Source: Silvibacterium sp.
GTDB taxonomy: Bacteria > Acidobacteriota > Terriglobia > Terriglobales > Acidobacteriaceae
Length of the DNA stretch: 46,515 bases
Assembly: GCA_030037215.1 (NCBI GenBank)
Contig: JASHRS010000216.1
Coordinates: 1-46,515 of the forward strand
Direction of reading: 5' to 3'
Positions 6,966 to 14,055 of the stretch are shown in pieces. How positions within the stretch are numbered: position 1 is the stretch's first letter; each line of letters begins with the position of its first letter. A program made the position numbers and the translations under genes. A model generated the notes under the pieces. It was not told the origin of the DNA. It made no database searches and worked only from the letters and a program-made list of their open reading frames with translations.

Positions 6966-9023
6966 ATGCCGAAAAAATCGACATCACGCCGCGCACCTGC
7001 CGCCCCATCCGGAAGCGAATCCCCGATTACTTCTGGGACCGCTTCGGCAGTTGGGTCCTGGAGTGAAGTCAACCAAGAGTACCTGGTTGCCGAATTCGCG
7101 CGGCTGCGTGAGCAACTGGAGGCGAAAAGCGGATCGAAACCCGGACGAGAACATCGCGCAAGCGAGGCTCTCCGGGTGGCACAGAAGCGCGCAAAACAGT
7201 TGGCGCAGCCGCCCGCGATTGACCAGCTCACAGAAATTTTCGGTTTGAGCGAATTTGAGCGCGATGTGCTGTTGCTCTGTGCAGGTGTCGAGATGGATTC
7301 GGGGCTCGCTGCGCAGTGCGGCGAAGCACTCGGTCACCCGCAGCGGCCATCGGTCACCTTCGGCCTGGCCATGGCTGCGCTTGCCGCTCCTCACTGGAGC
7401 GCGCTCACGCCGTCGCGGCCGCTGCGCCGCTACCAACTCATCGATATTGAACCGGGTCATGGGCTCGCCACGGCTCCCCTGCACATTGAAGAGCGCATCC
7501 TGCATTATCTGGCCGGGATTAACCTGCTCGACCCGCGGCTTGAGCCGCTGCTGGAAGAAAGCGGACAGCCAGTGTGGATTGCTGAAGAGCACAAGGCTGT
7601 GGCAGCGCAAATGGCTGCGATTCTCCAGCAGTCCAGCGCTCCTAGCTCATCTGGAAGCGCATCTGGAAACACATCTCAGCAGCAGCCAATCCTACATCTG
7701 TGTGGAGATGATCCTCACGGCCAGCAGGACGCCGCTGCATCAGCCGCCGCACAATCAGGACGCAGACTTTTCACGCTGCGCTCGGATGACATCCCTGCGA
7801 GTGGATCCGAACCAGGATCAAATCCAATTGACCAGTTTCTGACATTGTGGACGCGCGAAGCCTCTCTCCTTGATGGCCTGCTGCTGGTGCAATGCGGAAC
7901 CGCGGGATTTACACCTCCGGTGCGACGTCTAGTGGAGCGGCTGCCCGGCTATGCTGCCCTTTCGAGCCGCGAACCGGTGCAACTAAACCGTCCGCTCATT
8001 CGCTTCGATGCAGACAAACCGCAACCTCAGGAACAGAAACGCCTGTGGCAGCAGACGCTCGGACCGGCTGCGAAAAATCTCAATGGATTTCTCGACAATC
8101 TTTCCGAGCAATTCCGGTTGAGCGCGCGGACGATCCATGCAACAGGCTCTGCAACCAAATCTGAAGATGCCGCAACGTTGTGGAACGCATGCCGTGCGCT
8201 GGCCCGCCCGCGACTCGAAGACCTCGCGCAACGCATTCCATCTTCGGCCGGGTGGGACGATCTTATTCTGCCTGATGCGCAAAAACTGATCCTGCGGCAG
8301 ATTGCAGCGCAGGTGAGTTGGCGCATGAAGGTTTATGAAACCTGGGGATTCTCGGCGAAAGGGCGTCGAGGACTCGGCATCAGCGCGCTCTTCTCGGGAG
8401 AAAGCGGCACCGGAAAGACGCTGGCTGCCGAGGTTCTTGCCGGTGAATTGGGACTCGATCTTTACCGCATCGATCTTTCCGCTGTCGTCAGCAAATACAT
8501 CGGCGAGACCGAGAAGAATCTCCGCCAGGTCTTCGACGGCGCTGAGGAAGGTGGAGTGCTTCTGCTGTTTGACGAGGCGGATGCGCTCTTTGGAAAACGC
8601 TCAGATGTGAAGGACAGCCACGACCGCTATGCCAATATCGAGGTCGGCTACCTGCTCCAACGCATGGAGGCCTATCAAGGCCTCGCCATTCTCACCACCA
8701 ACCTCAAGTCGGCGATGGACCGCGCTTTCCAGCGCCGTCTCCGATTCACCGTAAATTTTCCGTTTCCCGATATCTCACAGCGCGAAGCGATCTGGAAACT
8801 TGCATTTCCTCAAGCAACGCCGACTTCAGGCTTAGATCCGGCCAGGCTGGCGCAACTCAAAGTCGCCGGAGGAAGCATCCGCAACATTGCGCTGAATGCA
8901 GCGTTTCTAGCCGCTGAAGCGAAGAAACCCGTCGAAATGGCTCACATTCTTGAAGCCGCGCGGCTTGAGGCGTTGAAGACCGAACGGCCGTTGTCGGAAG
9001 CTGAGATCAAGGGGTGGATATGA
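6966..9023 (+). CDS. eCIS AAA+ ATPase (Afp15/Pvc15-like)
   Basis: A protein of 685 residues. The C-terminal AAA+ module has Walker A GESGTGKT (478-485), Walker B with the DE pair at D536/E537 (LLLFDEADALFG), sensor-1 Asn about 579 (LTTNLKSAMD) and an arginine-finger region FQRRLRF. Upstream are a winged-helix-like N-terminal region (LSEFERDVLLLCAGVEMD) and a degenerate domain at about 240-370 with no Walker motifs. This ATPase is a hallmark of eCIS, and Afp15/Pvc15 is needed to load cargo or finish assembly in the cytoplasm. T6SS uses ClpV instead. It overlaps the next gene by 4 bases. Confidence 0.95.
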   Translation: MPKKSTSRRAPAAPSGSESPITSGTASAVGSWSEVNQEYLVAEFARLREQLEAKSGSKPGREHRASEALRVAQKRAKQLAQPPAIDQLTEIFGLSEFERDVLLLCAGVEMDSGLAAQCGEALGHPQRPSVTFGLAMAALAAPHWSALTPSRPLRRYQLIDIEPGHGLATAPLHIEERILHYLAGINLLDPRLEPLLEESGQPVWIAEEHKAVAAQMAAILQQSSAPSSSGSASGNTSQQQPILHLCGDDPHGQQDAAASAAAQSGRRLFTLRSDDIPASGSEPGSNPIDQFLTLWTREASLLDGLLLVQCGTAGFTPPVRRLVERLPGYAALSSREPVQLNRPLIRFDADKPQPQEQKRLWQQTLGPAAKNLNGFLDNLSEQFRLSARTIHATGSATKSEDAATLWNACRALARPRLEDLAQRIPSSAGWDDLILPDAQKLILRQIAAQVSWRMKVYETWGFSAKGRRGLGISALFSGESGTGKTLAAEVLAGELGLDLYRIDLSAVVSKYIGETEKNLRQVFDGAEEGGVLLLFDEADALFGKRSDVKDSHDRYANIEVGYLLQRMEAYQGLAILTTNLKSAMDRAFQRRLRFTVNFPFPDISQREAIWKLAFPQATPTSGLDPARLAQLKVAGGSIRNIALNAAFLAAEAKKPVEMAHILEAARLEALKTERPLSEAEIKGWI

Positions 9024-9277
9024 AGCGCATTCACCTCACCATCGACCGGCTGACACTCGCAGGCTTCGGCGCTACGGAGAGAACGGCGCTCGTCGAGGGT
9101 TTGCGGAGCGAGTTTGCGCGCATTCTTGCCGATCCCATTGCCCGTGCTGAATGGATGCGCTCGCGCCGTATGCCCGTGCTGCGGCTGGGAAGCATGCCGC
9201 TTCAGCCTGGTTCCTCGGGAAGCAGGAAATTCGGAGGCAGCGTTGCCCGCGCCATCGGAAGGAGCCTGAAGCCATGA
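9020..9277 (+). CDS. Small conserved eCIS-associated protein
   Basis: A protein of 85 residues. ATG 9020 forms an ATGA overlap with the AAA+ stop; an in-frame GTG at 9014 is less likely. It begins KRIHLTIDRLTLAGFG, continues with a helical middle (LVEGLRSEFARILAD), and ends in a basic segment (GGSVARAIGRSLKP). I recall small proteins with this pattern (I.L.IDRLVLDG near the start, G..IA.AV near the end) between the AAA+ and DUF4157 genes of other eCIS loci. Its function is unknown. It overlaps the DUF4157 gene by 4 bases, so it may be a partner or chaperone for that protein. Confidence 0.75.
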   Translation: MKRIHLTIDRLTLAGFGATERTALVEGLRSEFARILADPIARAEWMRSRRMPVLRLGSMPLQPGSSGSRKFGGSVARAIGRSLKP

Positions 9278-10563
9278 GAGAGATGATGCCTGCGCTCAAA
9301 TCGACGCCTGTTTCGCACAGCCATGCATTTCTTCCTTCCGCATTCAGGCCACGCAATGTCCGTAAAGAAGTCGAAGATGTGTCGCGCGATGCAATGACCA
9401 CCATGCCAGCGTGGTCTCTGTCCGGCATAAGCATCAATGCTCCGATACAGCGAAAGTGCTCCTGCGGTGGCCAGTCAAAGACTGAGGAGGAATGCGAGCA
9501 GTGCAAGGAAAAGAAGGTCCTGCAAAAGAAATCGGCGAATAGAACAGGTTCGTCCGTAATTCCTTCAGTTGTAAATGAGGTATTGCAATCACCCGGAATG
9601 CCGCTGGACAGCTCTGTACGTTCTTTTATGGAAGCTGGCTTTGGAGCCCATATAAAGACGTCGCCGACAGCCTTTCCAACCTTGCAACAATCCGGCATCA
9701 GCCAACCTTCCGATTCTGCCGAAGTTGAGGCCGAACACGTCGCCTCCCAGGTTCTCAGATACCCCGGTGCTGCATCCGCGAAGAACGATCGTGGCGCCTT
9801 CAGCAATGTTCGAGTGCATGTCGATTCCAAGGCTGGCAAGTCAGCCGAGGCCATCGATGCGCATGCCTATACAGTTGGGAATCACATTGTTTTTGCCCCG
9901 GGAAAATATGCTCCGTTAACACTGCCAGGCCAACGGCTGCTGGCGCACGAGCTGACCCATGTCCTTCAGCAGCAGGGCCGATCAAACGCGATTTCACGTT
10001 TCAAGGTGGAGGATTGTGACGCAGACAATCCGATGGAAACGTCGGATTCCGTCAAGAAGGCGCATGCCGCAGCGATCGATATGCTGCAGAATGCCATTGC
10101 GGCTGTTAATGCCGCTCCTACTCCTGCGGTCATCCAAGCCGCTGCCAATCACTTCAAGATCACCCTGCCTGCGACAACAGACAAAGACAAGAAGAACTGG
10201 GCGCGGGCAAAGACGGCCCTTTCCACCATGACGCGAGCCGACACAGATGCGACGTATGAATGCGAGCCCAAGCAGAACTGGTGGAACGGAGCCTGCACCT
10301 CCGGGACCGATGCGGTTTCGATCTTCAACATTCACCTTTGCCCTCTCTGGTGGAAAAACTACGCGACGCCTCTGGATCGGGGAGCGATTCTTCTGCATGA
10401 ATGGGGCCACAAGTGGGGCAAAGGCGTGAACCGGGTTTTTGAAACATACAGGTATGAGAAGAAATACCAGACTATGTCTGCCGAGAAGCGACTCGCATTA
10501 CCGGATTCCTATATGGCTTTTGCATATGAGCTTAAGACAGGGTCTCCTCCGACGTACTTTTGA
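9274..10563 (+). CDS. DUF4157 protein with second metallopeptidase-like domain (putative eCIS effector)
   Basis: A protein of 429 residues starting at ATG 9274 (ATGA overlap). Residues 58-86 hold a cysteine cluster (IQRKCSCGG ... CEQC, C62/C64/C74/C77) common in DUF4157 proteins. The DUF4157 domain covers about 100-243: VLQSPGMPLDSSVRSFME, VRVHVDSKAGKSAEAIDAHA, YTVGNHIVFAPGKYAP, LLAHELTHVLQQ with HELTH at 225-229. A second zinc motif, HEWGH (375-379), is followed by DSYMAF (411-416), the arrangement of aspzincin (M35-like) peptidases, where a downstream Asp is the third ligand. DUF4157 is a core eCIS-linked domain on secreted toxins. I infer a cargo protein with a C-terminal protease toxin. 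No immunity gene is visible. Confidence 0.85.
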   Translation: MREMMPALKSTPVSHSHAFLPSAFRPRNVRKEVEDVSRDAMTTMPAWSLSGISINAPIQRKCSCGGQSKTEEECEQCKEKKVLQKKSANRTGSSVIPSVVNEVLQSPGMPLDSSVRSFMEAGFGAHIKTSPTAFPTLQQSGISQPSDSAEVEAEHVASQVLRYPGAASAKNDRGAFSNVRVHVDSKAGKSAEAIDAHAYTVGNHIVFAPGKYAPLTLPGQRLLAHELTHVLQQQGRSNAISRFKVEDCDADNPMETSDSVKKAHAAAIDMLQNAIAAVNAAPTPAVIQAAANHFKITLPATTDKDKKNWARAKTALSTMTRADTDATYECEPKQNWWNGACTSGTDAVSIFNIHLCPLWWKNYATPLDRGAILLHEWGHKWGKGVNRVFETYRYEKKYQTMSAEKRLALPDSYMAFAYELKTGSPPTYF

Positions 10564-10640
10564 GCGGAGAAGCAGCATGACCGATAAGCCGCCAAGCGCA
10601 ATAGAACTTAGCGTGCGAGACAGGAGAGGGAAGAACTTCA

Positions 10641-11306
10641 ATGAGCACCGCGTCACCCATTTCGCCCCGTCTGGTTAAAGGCGGCATCGTCACCATGGAT
10701 CCCGACACTGCGGCAGTCCAGAGCGTGATTGCGCTGCAGTACAACCCGGACTCGCTTAGCCGCACCCTGCAGATTCAGGCCGTTGCCGGCGGGCAGGATG
10801 GAGTTCGCGTCGATGCGCTGCGCCTGCGCGGTCCTGCCATCGAGACCATCAAGATTGAGGCCGAGCTCGACGCCACCGACCAGCTCGAGTTTCCATCGCA
10901 GTTTCCGAACGCGGTGAATTTTGGCCTGCAACCGCAGCTCGCGCAGCTGGAGATGCTGGTTAACCCCACAGTGGAAACCCTTTTTGCCGATAATGCGATG
11001 GCGAATGCCGGAACTCTCGAAATTATTCCACTCGAACAACCGCTCACGCTTTTTGTCTGGAGCAAGAGCCGCGTAGTTCCCGTGAGGCTCACCGACTTTT
11101 CCGTCACTGAAGAGGCCTTCGATACGTCGCTCAATCCCATCCGCGCCAAGGTCAGTCTCGGCATGCGTGTGCTCAACGTTGACGACCTGGGCTTCGACCA
11201 TCCGGGAGGCCACATCTTTATGACTTACCTGAGCAACAAGGAGCAGCTTGCCTCGATGGCGAGCAGCGCGGCCATTACCGTTCTCGGATTAGGAGCATTG
11301 CCATGA
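10641..11306 (+). CDS. CIS tube-binding / baseplate hub protein (Afp7-like)
   Basis: A protein of 221 residues of the CIS_tube family: LVKGGIVTMDPDTAAVQSVI, ALQYNPDSLSRTLQ, IKIEAELDATDQLEF, NPTVETLFAD, PLTLFVWSKSRVVPVRLTDF, FDTSLNPIRAKVSLGMRVL. In Afp/PVC the Afp7-type protein joins the baseplate hub to the first tube ring. The family often carries a C-terminal LysM; here the LysM-like part is encoded by the next gene, overlapping by 4 bases. The ribosome site is AGAGGG, 9-10 bases before ATG 10641. It sits 77 bases after the effector candidate, the largest gap inside the operon. Confidence 0.88.
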   Translation: MSTASPISPRLVKGGIVTMDPDTAAVQSVIALQYNPDSLSRTLQIQAVAGGQDGVRVDALRLRGPAIETIKIEAELDATDQLEFPSQFPNAVNFGLQPQLAQLEMLVNPTVETLFADNAMANAGTLEIIPLEQPLTLFVWSKSRVVPVRLTDFSVTEEAFDTSLNPIRAKVSLGMRVLNVDDLGFDHPGGHIFMTYLSNKEQLASMASSAAITVLGLGALP

Positions 11307-11674
11307 GCTCTCCACTGACAGCGTTTCTGCAACTCGGACTGGTTCCTCCGGTCACTTTCCCGACCGACAGCCGCTATTACGGCTTCAGCACGCTGACATA
11401 TGTAACGCCGACAGGCCAGTCAATCTCTTATCTTGCGCAGCGCATTGTGCCGCAGCCGGGCGCGGCCAACTTCGCGACCGTGGCGCAGCATACCGTCGTG
11501 CAAGGCGACCGGCTCGACCTGATTGCAGCTAAGTATCTCGGCGACCCGCTCATGTTCTGGCTTATTTGCGACGCGAACGGCGCAATCCGGCCTGAGAGCC
11601 TGATCGCGACGCCGGGAACCGTGCTCGCAATCACTATGCCTCAGGGTGTGCCCGGAGGTCCAAGTGCTCAGTAG
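11303..11674 (+). CDS. LysM-like baseplate protein
   Basis: A protein of 123 residues. The C-terminal half reads as a LysM-type or tail-protein-X-like module (HTVVQGDRLDLIAAKYLGDP, then MFWLICDANGAIRPESL and a closing strand VLAITMP). The N-terminal half (DSRYYGFSTLTYVTPTGQSI) is beta-rich. In phage tails, such domains stabilise the hub-tube junction, and in eCIS a LysM is usually fused to the CIS_tube protein. It overlaps the upstream gene by 4 bases and the downstream hub gene by 11 bases, consistent with one functional unit split over two genes. Confidence 0.75.
   Translation: MSSPLTAFLQLGLVPPVTFPTDSRYYGFSTLTYVTPTGQSISYLAQRIVPQPGAANFATVAQHTVVQGDRLDLIAAKYLGDPLMFWLICDANGAIRPESLIATPGTVLAITMPQGVPGGPSAQ
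11654..11658 (+). promoter_or_regulatory. Ribosome binding site deciding the hub start
   Basis: GGAGG lies 5 bases before GTG 11664, inside the end of the preceding gene. It favours GTG 11664 over the in-frame GTG at 11646. Confidence 0.6.
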
Positions 11675-12809
11675 CGTCCAATTGACGGTGATGATCGGGC
11701 CGATGATTCCGGTGCCCGTACCCAGCACTGTGCTCGAGGCACTGTCCGAGGTCGAGGTCAAGGTCGAGGACGTGGGCCAGAGCGGTTTCCAGCTTGTCTT
11801 CAGCATCGACAAGCAGTCGCCGCTGAATATTCTCTTCCTGCTCACTGGGGGCAGCCCGCTGCTCTTCATGCGCGTTGTGCTGGTGGCAACGGTGAACGGC
11901 ATTCCCAACGTATTGATCGACGGCGTGATTACTAACAATCAGATTTCACCCGGCGACAAAGGCTCCAACTCCACGCTGACGATCACAGGCAAAGACCTCA
12001 CGGCGCTGATGAACCAGACGGACTTCAGCGGTTTTCCCTTCCCTGCATGCCCGCCCGAGGCGCGTGTAGCAATCATGCTGGCCAAGTACGCTCTCTTTGG
12101 CGTTGTGCCATTCATTATTCCCAGCATCATGATCGATGTGCCGCTGCCCATCGATCAGATTCCCAGCCAACAGGGCACCGACCTTGAATACATTCGTCTG
12201 CTTGCCGAACAGGTCGGCTATGTCTTCTATATCGCCCCCGGTCCGCTGCCCGGCATGAGCAAGGCCTATTGGGGACCTCAGGTCAAGGTCGGTCCGGTGC
12301 AGCCTGCGCTCAGCTCTGACATGGACGCTTACACCAATGTCGAAAGCCTGCACTTCACCTTTGATCAGGAGAAGAACCGCATTCCATTGATCTATGTCTA
12401 CAACGAAGAAACGGGAGTCAGTATCCCGATTCCGCTGCCGCCCATCACGCCATTGAATCCGCCTCTGGGTGCGATTCCGCCGCTGCCAACGAATCTTATT
12501 CCCCCCGACCTCAAGCCGTTTCGCGACGATGTAGCCAAGCTCCCCGTTCCGCAAGCCATCATGATGGGCCTGGCCGCCGCGGCCGACTACGCAGAGGCTG
12601 TTACCTGCGAAGGCTCGCTCGATGTGACGCGCTACGGAGGAGTTCTGAGTGCACGGCAGCTTGTCGGCGTGCGCGGCGCGGGACCTGCCTTCGACGGCCT
12701 CTATTACGTGAAGAGCGTAACCCACAAGATCAAACGCGGGGAGTACAAGCAGAACTTTACGCTCACCCGCAACGGCCTTGTCTCAACAGTACCCACGGTG
12801 AACCCATGA
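11664..12809 (+). CDS. gpD/gp27-like baseplate hub protein (Afp8 N-terminal half equivalent)
   Basis: A protein of 381 residues. It resembles the phage gpD / VgrG N-terminal hub fold: VEVKVEDVGQSGFQLVFSID, LFMRVVLVATVNGIPNVLID, a domain boundary at STLTITGKDLTALMNQ, then DLEYIRLLAEQVGYVFYI, typical of late-control protein D. The C-terminus (GAGPAFDGLYYVKSVTHKI, RGEYKQNFTLTRNGL) is the closing hub barrel. As a trimer it would attach the spike to the tube. Afp8 fuses hub and spike; here the hub, spike and tip are three separate genes. It starts at a GTG, overlaps the LysM-like gene by 11 bases, and overlaps the spike gene by 4 bases. Confidence 0.83.
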   Translation: MLSSVQLTVMIGPMIPVPVPSTVLEALSEVEVKVEDVGQSGFQLVFSIDKQSPLNILFLLTGGSPLLFMRVVLVATVNGIPNVLIDGVITNNQISPGDKGSNSTLTITGKDLTALMNQTDFSGFPFPACPPEARVAIMLAKYALFGVVPFIIPSIMIDVPLPIDQIPSQQGTDLEYIRLLAEQVGYVFYIAPGPLPGMSKAYWGPQVKVGPVQPALSSDMDAYTNVESLHFTFDQEKNRIPLIYVYNEETGVSIPIPLPPITPLNPPLGAIPPLPTNLIPPDLKPFRDDVAKLPVPQAIMMGLAAAADYAEAVTCEGSLDVTRYGGVLSARQLVGVRGAGPAFDGLYYVKSVTHKIKRGEYKQNFTLTRNGLVSTVPTVNP

Positions 12810-13357
12810 GCCCAGAGAACCCTTCGCCCGGCGGCAACAGAAAGCGCTATTACGGAAAATATCGCGGGACCGTGATCGAGAACATCGACCCGTTGCAGAT
12901 CGGTCGTGTGATGGTGCAAGTGCCCGACCTGAAGGGCGAAACTCCGTCGAGCTGGGCGATGCCGTGCGTACCTGTTGCTGGTATCGCGGCTGGGTGCTTC
13001 ATGGTGCCGCCCATCGGATCGCAGGTCTGGGTCGACTTTGAACAGGGAGACCCTGATTATCCAGTCTGGACCGGCGGTTTCTGGGGCACCGTCGGCGACG
13101 TTCCCGTCTTCGCAACTGCGCCGCCGCCCATTCCGCCCGGCCAGAACATCGTTTTGCAAACCACCGGCCAGAACATGTTGCTCATCAGCGACTCAGCACC
13201 TACACCTGCCACAGGAGGAATTGTTTTGAAGAGCACCAGCGGAGCCATGATTGTCGTCAACGACACCGGCATTTACATCAGCAATGGACAGGGCGCGAGC
13301 ATTACGCTCGTCGGCCCCACGGTCGACCTCAATGTCGGCGGGCTGACGGTGGTCTAA
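12806..13357 (+). CDS. gpV/gp5-like spike protein
   Basis: A protein of 183 residues. Residues about 15-105 form the OB-fold of gp5/gpV-type spikes: KYRGTVIENIDPLQIGRVMV, VPDLKGETPSSWAMPCVP, FMVPPIGSQVWVDFEQGDPD, YPVWTGGFWG. The C-terminal third consists of short repetitive beta strands (IVLQTTGQNMLLISD, GIVLKSTSGAMIVVNDTGIY, ASITLVGPTVDLNVGGLTVV), as expected for a trimeric beta-prism needle. It pairs with the separate hub gene upstream (4-base overlap) and is followed one base later by the PAAR-like tip gene. Confidence 0.93.
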   Translation: MSPENPSPGGNRKRYYGKYRGTVIENIDPLQIGRVMVQVPDLKGETPSSWAMPCVPVAGIAAGCFMVPPIGSQVWVDFEQGDPDYPVWTGGFWGTVGDVPVFATAPPPIPPGQNIVLQTTGQNMLLISDSAPTPATGGIVLKSTSGAMIVVNDTGIYISNGQGASITLVGPTVDLNVGGLTVV

Positions 13358-13358
13358 G

Positions 13359-13679
13359 ATGCCTGCGCCGATTCTGCACATGGGTGCCACCGTGCTCTGC
13401 TCGCACGCCGGCCAGGCTATCCCGACCGTGCCCAGCCCGCGCGTGATGGTTGCGGGAATGCCTGCAGCGACAATTGCCGCTCCCTACAGCGTTGCCGGAT
13501 GCGCCTTTGTACCTCCGGCAGGCAACGGGCCGTGTGTTACCGCCCAGTGGGTTGTCGGCTCCGTGCAGGTCACGTCCGGTGGAGAGCCGCTGGCCATTAT
13601 GACTGGAACAGCAATCTGCACGCCGACCGGAACCCCCCTGCTGCCGCTGGTCGCGCAGACGCGGGCTCTGGCTACATGA
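13359..13679 (+). CDS. PAAR-like spike tip protein
   Basis: A protein of 106 residues. It starts PAPILHMGATVLCSHAGQA and continues with strands VPSPRVMVAGMPAATIA, a Gly/Pro/Cys turn (VAGCAFVPPAGNGPC), VTSGGEPLAIMTG and CTPTGTPLLP. This matches PAAR-like / DUF4280-type tips with conserved Cys and His that can bind a metal in a sharpened cone. It would cap the trimeric spike at the point of membrane entry. There is no C-terminal toxin extension, so it is purely structural. Confidence 0.9.
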   Translation: MPAPILHMGATVLCSHAGQAIPTVPSPRVMVAGMPAATIAAPYSVAGCAFVPPAGNGPCVTAQWVVGSVQVTSGGEPLAIMTGTAICTPTGTPLLPLVAQTRALAT

Positions 13680-13692
13680 AAGAGAGACACGC

Positions 13693-14052
13693 ATGACGAA
13701 TCTCTATTTTCCCTATCAATTCGATGGCCGTGGACGCACGCAGGAGGCTGCGATCGGGGACTATGTGACGCAGCTCATCGAGCAGGTGCTGTTCACTTCG
13801 CCCGGAGAGCGCGTGAATCTGCCTGACTTCGGCAGCGGCCTGCTGCAGCTCCCCTTCGCGCTCAACAGCATGGAGATGGCAGCAGCAACGCAGTTTGCTG
13901 TGCAGGGCGCGCTGCAGAAATGGCTCAGCAGTTACATCAAGGTCCAGTCTGTCACCGCATCGGCTGTCGATGCTGTGCTCACTGTCTCAGTCACCTACAC
14001 GCTGCTCAGCACTGACGTAACCCAGGTGCAGACCTATGTCTATGGGAGCTGA
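13693..14052 (+). CDS. gp25-like baseplate wedge protein
   Basis: A protein of 119 residues of the GPW/gp25 family: FPYQFDGRGRTQEAAIGDYV, QLIEQVLFTSPGERVNLPDF, GSGLLQLPF, then a helix-strand end (ALQKWLSSYIKVQSVTA and LTVSVTYTLLST). It contains the EPR-like loop region seen in T4 gp25/TssE, here PGERVNLPDFGSGL. It nucleates sheath assembly at the baseplate. The ribosome site is AGAGAG upstream of ATG 13693, and it is followed 3 bases later by the first gpJ-like gene. Confidence 0.95.
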   Translation: MTNLYFPYQFDGRGRTQEAAIGDYVTQLIEQVLFTSPGERVNLPDFGSGLLQLPFALNSMEMAAATQFAVQGALQKWLSSYIKVQSVTASAVDAVLTVSVTYTLLSTDVTQVQTYVYGS

Positions 14053-14055
14053 ACG

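Noticed and set aside
9151-9273. N-terminal extension of the DUF4157 protein
   Set aside because: The extra 41 codons overlap the small eCIS gene in another frame. ATG 9274 gives the ATGA overlap used by the neighbours.
10577-10678. 33-codon ORF between the DUF4157 gene and the CIS tube-binding gene
   Set aside because: It overlaps the next gene by 38 bases in another frame, and the sequence matches nothing I know. It may be only a chance frame in the 77-base gap.
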